NCBI RefSeq assembly: GCF_900109365.1
Contig: NZ_FNZR01000006.1
Span: 288,255 to 352,254, forward strand
DNA from: Parapedobacter koreensis
GTDB taxonomy: Bacteria > Bacteroidota > Bacteroidia > Sphingobacteriales > Sphingobacteriaceae
DNA: 64,000 nucleotides
Reading direction: 5' to 3'
The position numbers were made by a program, and so were the translations under genes. The notes under the pieces were generated by a model that saw nothing but the letters and a program-made list of their open reading frames with translations, searched no databases and was not told where the DNA came from. This document shows positions 1 to 8,450 of this stretch, one piece after another (within the stretch, counting starts at the first letter, position 1; each line of letters starts with the position of its first letter).

Positions 1-1257
1 ACCACCGGAATGGGATACCTGCAGGCCGGACTTCAGGATGTTTACCAATTTTTTGCTGCTCAGCACCACCGCTGGATATGCGCCCGCAAGCAAGCTGATG
101 AGCACACTCAATGCCGCGGCCGACAATAAAAACCCCTGTTTGAAAAACAAGGCAGCCGTGAAGAGTTTGCCGGTAAGGGCATTGAACAACGGGAGCAACA
201 TGACGCTGATCAATACGGCCAATACCAACGCCAACGAAGTGATTAGTATGGATTCGCCCAAAAACTGTTTCAAGAGCTGTGGTCGCCCGGCTCCCATCAC
301 TTTGCGGATGCCGATTTCCATGCCGCGATTTACGGACTGCGCAATGGCTAAGTTGGTGTAGTTTACACAGGCAATCAGCAAAATGAGCACGGCTACTACG
401 CTCAATACATAGATATACGTGATGTTGCCGTTGGATTCCAGCCCAGCCAATGGCGAATGCAGGTGCACAGCTTGTAGCGGCTCCAGGTGAAAGGTCCAGT
501 AATCATTTTCTGGAAGGCTCATTTCCTCCTGATTGACTTGCCGCATATGACTGGCAACAGCAGTTGCCAACGGATCGATTTGGCTCGCATCTTGGAGTAG
601 CAGGTAGGTAATGTAATTGGCAGTACCCCATATTTCCGTTTTGGATGCATTGAGCGTATTGAAGGAAATGATCAGGTCGTATTGAATTTGCGAATTGAGT
701 GGAGCATCGCCCGCGATCCCGGTTATTTCATATTCACGATCCCCGCCATCGAGCCGGAATGTTTTGCCAATGGGATCGGCATTTCCAAAGTATTTTTTTG
801 CGGCAGAAGTAGACAGCACGGCTTTTTGAGGAGCATCCAACACATTGTTGGCATTGCCCTGCAACAACGGGAAGGAAAAGATGTGAAAGAAATCCGCATC
901 AGCATATAAAACGTTGTGTTCTTCAAACGACTGCTGGCCGATGGCTACCGAATGCGCATATTTACTCGTGCGGACGTACCGTTCTACCTGAGGAAACGTC
1001 CGTTTGAACTCAGGTCCTACCTTAGTGCCGGTCTGGGCAAACTGACGTTCGGATCCGGACCTGCTCATATCCGATGTTACCCGCACAATCCGGTCGGCTT
1101 TTTCATGGAACCGATCGTAGGTTACCTCATTCCAGATATATATCCCAATCAACATACAGGCCGCGAGGCCGGTTGTCAGCCCAACGATGTTGACAAAGCT
1201 ATACAGTTTGTTTTTGCGGAAGCTCCGCCAGGCAGTTTTGAAATAGTTTTTTAGCAT
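1..1257 (-). CDS. FtsX/MacB-type ABC transporter permease, C-terminal part beyond window edge
   Basis: The gene runs leftward off the window. It starts at the ATG at 1257 (first residues MLKNYFKTAWRSFRKNKLYS) and stays open for 419 codons to base 1. One membrane helix (about residues 20-42) is followed by a MacB-type periplasmic domain. A second helix (VLILLIACVNYTNLAIAQS) leads into the FtsX coupling helix GMEIGIRKVMGAG, then two more helices. The second FtsX half expected for a 780-residue protein is missing only because the window ends. It is the third gene of a leftward unit with the ATPase at 4003-4677. By family it should be a membrane subunit that uses ATP hydrolysis for mechanical work or export across the envelope. 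Cargo is unknown. Confidence 0.9.
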   Translation of the reverse strand, partial: MLKNYFKTAWRSFRKNKLYSFVNIVGLTTGLAACMLIGIYIWNEVTYDRFHEKADRIVRVTSDMSRSGSERQFAQTGTKVGPEFKRTFPQVERYVRTSKYAHSVAIGQQSFEEHNVLYADADFFHIFSFPLLQGNANNVLDAPQKAVLSTSAAKKYFGNADPIGKTFRLDGGDREYEITGIAGDAPLNSQIQYDLIISFNTLNASKTEIWGTANYITYLLLQDASQIDPLATAVASHMRQVNQEEMSLPENDYWTFHLEPLQAVHLHSPLAGLESNGNITYIYVLSVVAVLILLIACVNYTNLAIAQSVNRGMEIGIRKVMGAGRPQLLKQFLGESILITSLALVLAVLISVMLLPLFNALTGKLFTAALFFKQGFLLSAAALSVLISLLAGAYPAVVLSSKKLVNILKSGLQVSHSGG

Positions 1258-1310
1258 TTTTTAGACGTTAGACAATAGGCTTGCCCATTTTTAGTTTTTA
1301 TTCCTTTATC
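1258..1310 (-). repeat. Degenerate 7-nt repeat tract before a permease start
   Basis: Read on the minus strand, the bases just before the ATG at 1257 fall into heptamers such as GCCTATT, GTCTAAC and GTCTAAA, preceded by purine-rich 7-mers. The same kind of tract precedes the other permeases in this window. Confidence 0.6.
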
Positions 1311-1362
1311 TTCCTCATCACCCACCACTCATTACCACCGATTCAAGCCGTTGCGGATGAAA

Positions 1363-1458
1363 CCTAGGAGACGGCAGCAAAGCGAATCTACACCCTTCTT
1401 CCCGCCTCCACTGTTTTATGCCCGTTGCAGCCAAGGCCTAGGAGACGTTAGCGAAGCG
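1363..1458. repeat. Two copies of a 22-bp repeat
   Basis: The 22-mers at 1363-1384 and 1437-1458 both begin CCTAGGAGACG and end AGCG, and differ at three positions. A third, slightly shorter copy is at 3975-3994. All copies lie after a stop codon and before the next heptamer tract in the left permease unit. Confidence 0.6.
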
Positions 1459-1493
1459 CCACGGATCCAGTCTTAGCTGCAATGGGCTAAAAC
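1413..1493. repeat. Imperfect inverted repeat in permease spacer
   Basis: The arm at 1413-1431 (GTTTTATGCCCGTTGCAGC) is nearly the reverse complement of 1476-1493 (GCTGCAATGGGCTAAAAC), with one mismatch and one bulge. The 44-base loop holds the second copy of the 22-bp repeat. It could fold as a long hairpin after the stop codon of the permease at 1499-3865. Function is not known. Confidence 0.55.
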
Positions 1494-1498
1494 ACCAA

Positions 1499-3865
1499 TC
1501 ACTCATCCCGCAGCGAATCCACCGGATTGGCTAAAGCTGCTTTGATGGCCTGCGAACTAACCGTCGCTAACGCAAGCACAAGTGCTCCGGTACCTGTCAA
1601 TACAAAAATCCCCCAACTGATTGGCGCACGGTACGTATACATATGGAGAAAGTAACGATCCATAAACCAATAAGAAAAAGGGAAAGCCACTAAACAGGCT
1701 ATTAACACCAGTATCACAAATTCTTTTGACAGCAGTTTGGCAATGGAGAATACCGAAGCCCCCAACACTTTTCGGACGCCGATTTCCTTGGTGCGATTTT
1801 CGGCCATATACGCCGCCAACGCAAATAAGCCAAGGCAGGAAATGGCGATGGTGATGAAGGTAAATAACGCTGCCAGTGTGCCGTACGTCTGGGTTTCCTC
1901 GAATTTTTGCCGATAGGCTTCATCCACAAAACTATATTCAAAAGGGAATTCGGGATTATAGCGTTTGAAGATGGCTTCCGTTCTGCTCAAGGCTTCCGAT
2001 GTCGTTAAAGCGGGGTTAAACTTGATGTGCATCGCATTGAACCATCCCGCAGCCCCTTCGATGACCATTGGTGGGATGGGTTCAAAAGGTGAACGTAGGA
2101 TAAAATCTTTAATGACGCCGATGACATGCCAGTCCTTGCCATTGTCTTGAATGGGTTGTCCAATAGGATCTTCAAAACCCATGGCCTTTGCCGCAGATTC
2201 GCTGAGGATAATCCCCAAGGAATCGGTCGGATACGTTGAGAGATCGAAATCTCGCCCTGCAACGAGGGTGAGGCCGGCAGTTTTTACAATGTGGTCGTCC
2301 GCACAAAACCTATCGAAGACGGTTTTGTCATCCGGCCGTTTGCCTTGCCAACTGAACGCCCAGCTGTTGCTCCATCCTTCGGTAAGGGGTGCACTCGTCC
2401 GGGTTACGGACTCCGCGACCCCACTATTGAGTAATTCGTTTTTGATGAGGGTACTATTTTTAGCCACTAATCCTTCCTCAAAGATGTAGACAAGGTTGTT
2501 TTGGCTGTAGCCGTTTTCGCGGTCTTTGCCATGCTGTACCTGCCGCTGTATGACAATGGTGCTCACGACGAGCGCAATGGCTACTGTAAATTGGGTGACG
2601 ACCAGTACCTTCCGTGGATTAAACGCGGCATTGACACGTTTAAACGTGCCCTTCAGCACTTTCACAGGCTGGAACGACGAAAGGAAAAAGGCTGGATAAC
2701 TGCCCGCCAGCGTGCCGGTAAGTAGGATAAAGCTGAGAAAGGATACCCAAAAAATAGGTGATGCAAAATCGATGAACAACCGACGATCCACCAGCTCTCC
2801 GAATGCCGGCAAACTCAACCATACGATGCCCAGTGCCAGTACCCCGCCGATGAAGGCGATAAGGACGGATTCACAGAGGAATTGTCCAATAAGAGAATGC
2901 CGATATGCACCCGCCACTTTGCGGACGCCTACCTCCTTGGCCCGCTTTTCACTCCGGGCAGTGCTGAGGTTCATGAAATTGATGCAGGCGATGAGCAAGA
3001 CGAAGGCTGCGACAAAGAGAAATGCTTGCACCATATCGATGCGTCCGCCTGCCATTTTACCATTCACGAATTTGGTATACAACCACCAATTGGGCAGCGC
3101 ATAGAGGAACACTTCATTGTCTTCCCGTCCATCTGAGTGTCTGATGGTGATATCACGGATTTTTTTGTTCACGTCGTCAATGGAGGCCCCGGGAGTGAGC
3201 TCAATATAGGTCGAGACGGAGTTGTTGCCCCAAAAATTGTCAGACATTCCCAACTTTTCCATGTAGGCCCAGGGCATGAAGAATTCCGCCTGTCGAAACC
3301 GTGTATTGCCGGGCATATCGGCCATGACGCCCGATACGGTGGCTAAGTCTATCGTATCCAGCCGGATGGTCTTTCCTATGGCATCTTCATTGCCAAACAG
3401 TCGTTTGGCAAGCGACTGGGTGATCACTACGTTTGTGGTGTTGGTAAGCACGTTGTTCGCGTTGCCCTGAATAAGCGGGAAGTCAAACATTTGCAGAAAT
3501 GCCGAATCCACAAAAATGCCGTTCCCTTTTAGCTTCTTATCGCCCACGGTCATTAAGACAGGGCCCATGCTTGAATAACGGCTTATGCGGACGATCTCTG
3601 GAAATTCTGCTTGCAACGCGGGACCGAGGGGCTTGGGGGTGCTAAACCAGGTGTTCAATTCGCCATTGAAGACAGCTTGGTTGGCCGCTATGTATAATCG
3701 GTCCTTTTTGCTGTGGAACATATCAAAACTTACTTCGTTTTGTATCCACAGCAGGATAAGTATAGCGGCCGCCATTCCAAGGGCAAGCCCCCCGATGTTG
3801 AGCGCCGAATAACCCTTGTTATTCCAAAGGTTGCGCCATGCGATTTTGAAGTAGTTTTTGATCAT
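1499..3865 (-). CDS. FtsX/MacB-type ABC transporter permease (788 aa)
   Basis: A full-length fused permease with two FtsX halves. A helix at about residues 20-42 is followed by a MacB-type periplasmic domain. Helices near 280-430 carry the coupling motif AKEVGVRKVAGA. A second periplasmic domain spans about 450-665, and the last three helices carry TKEIGVRKVLGAS. It ends in SLRDE like most permeases of the distant array. Its closest relative in the window, judged by shared stretches such as TPKPLGPAL and LLIACINFMNLSTARSEKRA, is the permease at 23372-25720. That link ties the two clusters together. It follows the ATPase gene by 137 bp and is probably co-transcribed with it. The transported substrate cannot be read from the sequence. 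Confidence 0.93.
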   Translation of the reverse strand: MIKNYFKIAWRNLWNNKGYSALNIGGLALGMAAAILILLWIQNEVSFDMFHSKKDRLYIAANQAVFNGELNTWFSTPKPLGPALQAEFPEIVRISRYSSMGPVLMTVGDKKLKGNGIFVDSAFLQMFDFPLIQGNANNVLTNTTNVVITQSLAKRLFGNEDAIGKTIRLDTIDLATVSGVMADMPGNTRFRQAEFFMPWAYMEKLGMSDNFWGNNSVSTYIELTPGASIDDVNKKIRDITIRHSDGREDNEVFLYALPNWWLYTKFVNGKMAGGRIDMVQAFLFVAAFVLLIACINFMNLSTARSEKRAKEVGVRKVAGAYRHSLIGQFLCESVLIAFIGGVLALGIVWLSLPAFGELVDRRLFIDFASPIFWVSFLSFILLTGTLAGSYPAFFLSSFQPVKVLKGTFKRVNAAFNPRKVLVVTQFTVAIALVVSTIVIQRQVQHGKDRENGYSQNNLVYIFEEGLVAKNSTLIKNELLNSGVAESVTRTSAPLTEGWSNSWAFSWQGKRPDDKTVFDRFCADDHIVKTAGLTLVAGRDFDLSTYPTDSLGIILSESAAKAMGFEDPIGQPIQDNGKDWHVIGVIKDFILRSPFEPIPPMVIEGAAGWFNAMHIKFNPALTTSEALSRTEAIFKRYNPEFPFEYSFVDEAYRQKFEETQTYGTLAALFTFITIAISCLGLFALAAYMAENRTKEIGVRKVLGASVFSIAKLLSKEFVILVLIACLVAFPFSYWFMDRYFLHMYTYRAPISWGIFVLTGTGALVLALATVSSQAIKAALANPVDSLRDE

Positions 3866-3950
3866 TTCTTAAATGTCAGATATAGGACACTAGATTTGAG
3901 ACACCAGATAGGCTGCTCCTTGCTCTTTTTATCCTTCATCTTTTTTTACA
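3866..3950 (-). repeat. Degenerate 7-nt repeat tract before a permease start
   Basis: On the minus strand, successive heptamers such as AAGGATA, CAAGGAG, TCTCAAA, TCTAGTG, TCCTATA and TCTGACA run up to the ATG at 3865. The repeat is more degraded than in the spacers at 28134 and 30624, but the 7-nt step is still visible. Confidence 0.5.
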
Positions 3951-3974
3951 CACCCCCGGCCACTATTCCCTCCA

Positions 3975-3994
3975 CCAGGAGACGGCTGCAAAGC
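3975..3994. repeat. Third copy of the 22-bp spacer repeat (partial)
   Basis: AGGAGACGGCTGCAAAGC differs by one base from the matching part of the copy at 1363-1384. It sits directly after the stop of the ATPase gene. Confidence 0.5.
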
Positions 3995-4002
3995 CAGTAC
4001 CG

Positions 4003-4677
4003 TTACCCTACGGTCTCCATCAGCACCTGCCCATCCAGCATGCGGATGATGCGATCGGCATAGCGAGCGTCGTGCTCGCTGTGTGTCACCATCACAATGG
4101 TCGTGCCCTGCTCATTAAGCTCGGTAAGCAACTGCATTACTTCATTACCGTTGTTGGAATCGAGGTTACCAGTAGGTTCGTCAGCGAGGATAAGTTTGGG
4201 TTTATTCACCACAGCACGGGCTACAGCCACACGTTGCTGCTGACCGCCAGAAAGCTGTTGCGGGAAGTGGTTGCGACGATGCATGATTTGCACCTTTTCC
4301 AAGACTTCTTCTACCCGTTGCTTACGCTCGGCAGCGGGCACCTTGGTATAAATAAGAGGTAATTCCACGTTTTCAAATACCGTCAGTTCATCAATTAAGT
4401 TGAAACTTTGGAATACGAAACCAATATTGTGCTTACGCAGGTCAGAACGTTTGCGTTCGTTGAACTTGGCCACTTCAATGCCGTTGAATAGGTAGCTGCC
4501 TTCGTCTAAATCGTCCAGCAAGCCGACGATGTTGAGCAGTGTGGACTTTCCACAGCCTGACGGTCCCATCACGGCTACAAACTCGCCTTCTTTCACATGG
4601 ATGCTCAGGTTATTGAGCGCTACCGTCTCCACCTCCTCGGTGCGGTAAAATTTTTGTAGTTCGGTAATTTTTATCAT
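4003..4677 (-). CDS. ABC transporter ATP-binding protein, LolD/MacB type
   Basis: A 224-residue nucleotide-binding subunit, the usual size for the LolD/FtsE/MacB ATPase family that partners with FtsX-like permeases. Walker A is GPSGCGKST (about residues 39-47), the signature is LSGGQQQR (about 141-148) and Walker B with the D-loop is LILADEPTGNLD, followed by the switch histidine in MVTHSEHDARYAD. It is the first gene of the leftward unit, upstream of two permeases. It is the only ATPase gene near either permease cluster, so it may also serve the six permeases at 23-39 kb, whose operons have the same promoter layout. That sharing is an inference. Confidence 0.95.
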   Translation of the reverse strand: MIKITELQKFYRTEEVETVALNNLSIHVKEGEFVAVMGPSGCGKSTLLNIVGLLDDLDEGSYLFNGIEVAKFNERKRSDLRKHNIGFVFQSFNLIDELTVFENVELPLIYTKVPAAERKQRVEEVLEKVQIMHRRNHFPQQLSGGQQQRVAVARAVVNKPKLILADEPTGNLDSNNGNEVMQLLTELNEQGTTIVMVTHSEHDARYADRIIRMLDGQVLMETVG

Positions 4678-4735
4678 GTTATTTTGCTTTCAGCAGTCGG
4701 CTATTGGCTATCAGCGGCTGGCCTTGTGCGTGGTT
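4678..4735 (-). repeat. Short 7-nt repeat tract before the ATPase start
   Basis: On the minus strand the heptamers GCCGCTG, ATAGCCA, ATAGCCG, ACTGCTG and AAAGCAA lead to the ATG at 4677. This is the same signal as before the permease genes. Confidence 0.55.
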
Positions 4736-4767
4736 CGTTACTTGTTGTTCTTCTTTATTCCAGAACT

Positions 4768-4873
4768 ATTCATTATCGTTCCAATTTTTTAATGAATTGG
4801 AAATCAATGATGTGTTGCTTATGTTGATTTTGAAACTGTTCGATATCGAACACTTGTTGTCCGCAAGCGGACA
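4768..4873 (-). promoter_or_regulatory. Tandem-palindrome activator sites and -24-like promoter of the ATPase unit
   Basis: Two perfect 16-bp palindromes, TGTTCGATATCGAACA (4837-4852) and TGTCCGCAAGCGGACA (4858-4873), have centres 21 bp apart, that is, on one face of the helix. On the minus strand, 52 nt further downstream, comes TTGGAACG (4784-4777) and then a GNAT motif. The layout is that of an enhancer-dependent sigma-54 promoter with a paired activator site. The -12 GC of the sigma-54 consensus is absent, so the polymerase form is uncertain. The same arrangement occurs at 33224-33330 and 40217-40321. Confidence 0.65.
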
Positions 4874-4968
4874 ATCGGCAAACTTGGATGATAGCCGGCA
4901 TTTGGTAAGGGTTCTGCTTGGTGGCAAAGGCAACCTATGGGATAAGCGTATGTAAGATGTTTGCTGGG

Positions 4969-5610
4969 CTAAGGGAGGCGTACGTGGATGTGGACGCTAT
5001 CAGAGACCAATTCGCTCCCGAACGACATAAAGGTGAGGAAGACCTCTATATCAGTACCTATCCAATTTTCCTTTGCCGGAAGGATGCACTCCTGTGCATC
5101 GCGGGTTGTCTCGTTAAGGAAATTTTGCCAGATTCCCAACGCATGCGAATAGACGAGAATGGACAGCCTGTCAGTGCCATATGCTTTTTCCGCACCGGTA
5201 TTATCGCACCAAGAGACGTGAAGCCCGGAGTCGGTCCACCTGGCATTTACTGCCTCTGCACCTGGAAGGTCACCTTGACTGGTACGGAATTTACTCCAGT
5301 CGATTTCAAGGTTCGGGTATTCTCCTTTAAGCGCTTGCTTTTTGTTTAGCGAAAGTGCCAGGTTGAACGCGCTCATATTCAACGGATCCGCTACATTACG
5401 GAAGCTCGTGCGGATGAATACGGTTAATGGTTTGAGTGCTTCCATGATGACCTTCATGGCCTGCTCATTGGCCAATCGGGCCTCGCTTCTCGGCTTGCTG
5501 CTCTTGCGGGGCAACCCACGGATGACATCAAGTCCCTTCCATTTATAGCCGACTACACTGCCTACTTTTCCGCTGAAGCTCCCATTCGGTCCATTTTTGA
5601 ATACTGCCAT
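4969..5610 (-). CDS. DUF6266 family protein
   Basis: 213 residues. The N-terminus (MAVFKNGPNGSFSGKVGSVV, then GYKWKGLDVIRGLP) has the features I associate with DUF6266, a family of unknown function common in Sphingobacteriaceae. There is no signal peptide or membrane helix. The middle contains the NMSAFNLALSLNK region and the C-terminal half looks beta-rich. It stands alone: the activator sites of the ATPase unit begin about 95 bp past its stop codon, and the AT-rich spacer at 5611-5930 lies upstream. The family assignment rests on memory of the N-terminal pattern. Confidence 0.75.
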   Translation of the reverse strand: MAVFKNGPNGSFSGKVGSVVGYKWKGLDVIRGLPRKSSKPRSEARLANEQAMKVIMEALKPLTVFIRTSFRNVADPLNMSAFNLALSLNKKQALKGEYPNLEIDWSKFRTSQGDLPGAEAVNARWTDSGLHVSWCDNTGAEKAYGTDRLSILVYSHALGIWQNFLNETTRDAQECILPAKENWIGTDIEVFLTFMSFGSELVSDSVHIHVRLP

Positions 5611-5930
5611 TGCCCAATCTCCTATTTTTTGATCCCCAAATATAAAATGTTGGTTTAAATAATCAAAAGAATAATAATATATTAATCATATATAATACAT
5701 ATATTATTCATATTTTCCCCTATAAATACCCTATTAAAACCCTATAATATATGAATAATATTTTATTAAACTGGAGATTTTTCGTTGTATTAATAAAGAA
5801 AGAATGGGTGTGGTCAACGTGATCCATAGCACCCTGCGTCAAGTTAAATGCGTATTATTTTTTTGATTATCTTGTCTTTTTAAGCGGCATATATCAATTT
5901 GCTTTGTTTTCTTTGTATATAGAACATCAA
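5611..5930. other. AT-rich spacer between divergent genes
   Basis: 320 bases without a gene, between the starts of the DUF6266 protein and the phosphorylase-like enzyme. It must hold both promoters, but I cannot assign them with confidence. Its main structure is the repeat at 5701-5761. A TTG at 5904 could extend the enzyme by nine codons, but the ATG at 5931 is preferred. Confidence 0.7.
5701..5761. repeat. Three 11-bp direct repeats flanked by a perfect 13-bp inverted repeat
   Basis: ATATTATTCATAT (5701-5713) and ATATGAATAATAT (5749-5761) are exact reverse complements. Between them are three head-to-tail 11-mers, CCCTATAAATA (5718-5728), CCCTATTAAAA (5729-5739) and CCCTATAATAT (5740-5750). 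It could be a binding array or a replication or recombination site, but no function is shown. Confidence 0.7.
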
Positions 5931-7595
5931 ATGATCGATATGGCGGCTTCACGTTATTCCTTCCCTTACCCAGTACAGGAGCTATTTGCTAAACGGGTGG
6001 CGTATTTTTCTATGGAATTTGCGATTGACCAAGCGTTGAAAATTTACAGCGGTGGCCTGGGCTTCCTGGCCGGTTCGCACCTGCGCAGTGCTTATGCATT
6101 GGGGCAGCACCTCGTAGGAGTTGGTATGCTGTGGAAGCTGGGCTATTATGATCAGGGCCGCAACGAGGATCAAACGTTGCGCGTAGATTGGCAGCAGAAA
6201 CTGTACGCTTACCTCGAAGATACGGGTATTACGTTTACCGTTCGCATCCATGATGCCGACGTATGGGTGAAGGCCTATTACCTGCCGCCCCATGTTTTCC
6301 AGAGTGCACCATTATACTTGCTGACAACGGATGTGGCCGAAAACGACTATGTTTCCCGAACCATTTCCCACCGCTTGTATGACGGCAATGCGGCTACCAA
6401 ACTGGCGCAATACATGGTATTGGGCATTGGGGGTGGAAAACTGCTTGATTTGTTGGGCTATGATGCCGAGATTTACCACCTGAATGAAGCCCATGCACTG
6501 CCTGTAGCGTTTCACTTGCTGCAAAAGTTCAATAAAGACCGGGAGGCACTACGGCAACATTTAGTGTTTACGACCCATACTCCGGAAGAGGCGGGCAACG
6601 AGAAACATCCCATAGACCTATGTCTCGAAATGGGCTACTTCAGTGGGCTAGCTAAGCCGGAGGTCCAAGAGGCCACAGGGATTGACGATGGACTATTCAA
6701 CCTCTCATTAGCGGCACTACGGCTGGCCAAAAGGGCCAATGGGGTATCTGAACTGCACGGCCACGTGGCCAGCGAGATGTGGGGAAAGTACGACGGTATC
6801 TGCGACATTGATCACATCACCAATGCACAGAATTATAGCTATTGGGCGGATACTGAGCTTTACGAAGCTGCTGATCGAGCGGATGATGCCCGCTTGGCCG
6901 AGCGTAAGGCGACATTGAAGCGCCAGACATTTCTCGATGTGGCCGATCAGACGGGCCGCTTGTTCCGACCCGATGTGCTTACCATCGTCTGGGCAAGGCG
7001 ATTTGCGGGCTACAAACGTGCCGATCTGCTGCTCCGCGATCGGGAACGATTTGAGCGGCTGGTGACGAATACGGAGTATCCCGTGCAGATCATCTGGGCG
7101 GGCAAGCCATACCCTGCCGACCAGGGAGCCGTCGACCTGTTCAACTCGCTTGTGCATTTGAGTCATCAATATCCGAATGTGGCCGTGCTCACCGGCTATG
7201 AGCTGGCCTTGAGCAAACTGTTAAAGCAGGGTGCCGATATTTGGCTCAATAATCCGCGGATACCGCGTGAGGCATCGGGAACCAGCGGTATGACTGCTGC
7301 CATGAATGGTGCACTCAACCTTTCAACCAACGACGGTTGGATACCGGAGTTTATTAAGCCGGGAGTCAACGGATTTCTGGTGCCAGAGGCCGATTATCAA
7401 CATATCGGCATCAATGAACAGGACAACCACGATGCGTATTACCTGTATGAATTGCTGGAGGAACATGTACTACCGATGTATTATGAGCGGCAGCACGAAT
7501 GGCTTGCCCTGGTGAAGCAAAGCATGGCCGATGTCCGCACGGCCTTTGGCAGTGACCGTATGGCTCGGGAGTATTATGAGAAGTTGTATGTTTAG
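5931..7595 (+). CDS. Alpha-glucan phosphorylase-like glycosyltransferase (GT35-like, short form)
   Basis: 554 residues from the ATG at 5931. The N-terminus has YFSMEF and IYSGGLGFLAGSHLRSA, typical of short bacterial alpha-glucan phosphorylases. The central NEAHALPVAF, FTTHTPEEAGNEKH and RRFAGYKRADLL blocks and the C-terminal EASGTSGM block also fit. In known members the last block reads EASGTSGMK or EASGTGNMK, and that lysine carries pyridoxal phosphate. Here the codon is ACT, giving threonine at about residue 455, so normal cofactor attachment is not possible. The enzyme may be a PLP-independent relative or a glucan-binding protein. It is a single gene, with no other glycogen genes nearby. 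Confidence 0.85.
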   Translation: MIDMAASRYSFPYPVQELFAKRVAYFSMEFAIDQALKIYSGGLGFLAGSHLRSAYALGQHLVGVGMLWKLGYYDQGRNEDQTLRVDWQQKLYAYLEDTGITFTVRIHDADVWVKAYYLPPHVFQSAPLYLLTTDVAENDYVSRTISHRLYDGNAATKLAQYMVLGIGGGKLLDLLGYDAEIYHLNEAHALPVAFHLLQKFNKDREALRQHLVFTTHTPEEAGNEKHPIDLCLEMGYFSGLAKPEVQEATGIDDGLFNLSLAALRLAKRANGVSELHGHVASEMWGKYDGICDIDHITNAQNYSYWADTELYEAADRADDARLAERKATLKRQTFLDVADQTGRLFRPDVLTIVWARRFAGYKRADLLLRDRERFERLVTNTEYPVQIIWAGKPYPADQGAVDLFNSLVHLSHQYPNVAVLTGYELALSKLLKQGADIWLNNPRIPREASGTSGMTAAMNGALNLSTNDGWIPEFIKPGVNGFLVPEADYQHIGINEQDNHDAYYLYELLEEHVLPMYYERQHEWLALVKQSMADVRTAFGSDRMAREYYEKLYV

Positions 7596-7619
7596 CTGTG
7601 GCTGAGCGGATACCTGCGA

Positions 7620-8450
7620 TTAGCGATATTGCAGCAATGCCCGCTCAATATCTTCCAGGTAAATCTGCCATGGCATCTCGACATAAGGGTCTTGGGCATG
7701 ATAGCCATCGCCTGTGAAGAGCGCTTTGGCTTTTTCGAGGCTTGCGAGTGCTTGGGCTTTTTTCCCAATCTTTGCTAGCAGCAATCCCCGGTAATAGTGC
7801 CCATCAGCCAGTTTATCATAGTGGGCGATTTGCCGGTCCAAGTCCGCTAACGCGCCATCGTAGTCTTTCAATTCCATCTTAAGAATGCCGCGATAGAGAT
7901 AATCGTGATAGCCTACCCATTCTGGGCCGAGATGTCGAATAGCTTCATCAATGGTTTGATCAAAATACTTCAGCGCCGCCGATGAATCCTGTAAGCCGAG
8001 TTTGGCGAACGCCATCCATGAATGGATATTAAAATCGCCGACCATCTTGGGCGAGCCGGCTACGAGCGTATCATACCGTTGGAGGTCGGCCAATCCGCCC
8101 GCATAGTCGTGCAAGAACTTGACTTTGCACCAACCCCGGGTGTCCAGGTAATTTGAGGGCTCCAGTTCCACTACTTTGTTGATGAGTTGCATCCACGTGG
8201 CGTAGTCTCCGCGCTTGAGGTAGGGCACGCTTTTCTCATGCCAAGCTTTGGCGAAGGCGGGGCATAGGGCGATGGCACTGTCTAAGTATTGTTGGGATCG
8301 CGCGCTGCCTTGGTTGCCTTTTTGATTGTACAGCCTTTCGGCCAGTTCACAGTCCGAAAGCCCAGCGTTCGGGTCGTACCTATTCGTATTCCGCTGTCCG
8401 CAGGCCGTTACCACAAATAGGCTAAGGCAATATATCCACCACTTGACCAT
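7620..8450 (-). CDS. TPR-repeat lipoprotein
   Basis: 276 residues. The N-terminus is a lipoprotein signal with lipobox VVTAC (Cys17). The rest consists of helical repeats with TPR character, for example KAWHEKSVPYLKRGDYATWM, then GYHDYLYRGILKMELKDYDG and DGHYYRGLLLAKIGKKAQAL. It is the last gene of a leftward operon and its start overlaps the end of the TonB-C-like gene by 29 bp. Probably a periplasmic or outer-membrane anchored scaffold. The partner is not known, although the tight overlap suggests it works with the TonB-C-like protein. Confidence 0.85.
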   Translation of the reverse strand: MVKWWIYCLSLFVVTACGQRNTNRYDPNAGLSDCELAERLYNQKGNQGSARSQQYLDSAIALCPAFAKAWHEKSVPYLKRGDYATWMQLINKVVELEPSNYLDTRGWCKVKFLHDYAGGLADLQRYDTLVAGSPKMVGDFNIHSWMAFAKLGLQDSSAALKYFDQTIDEAIRHLGPEWVGYHDYLYRGILKMELKDYDGALADLDRQIAHYDKLADGHYYRGLLLAKIGKKAQALASLEKAKALFTGDGYHAQDPYVEMPWQIYLEDIERALLQYR

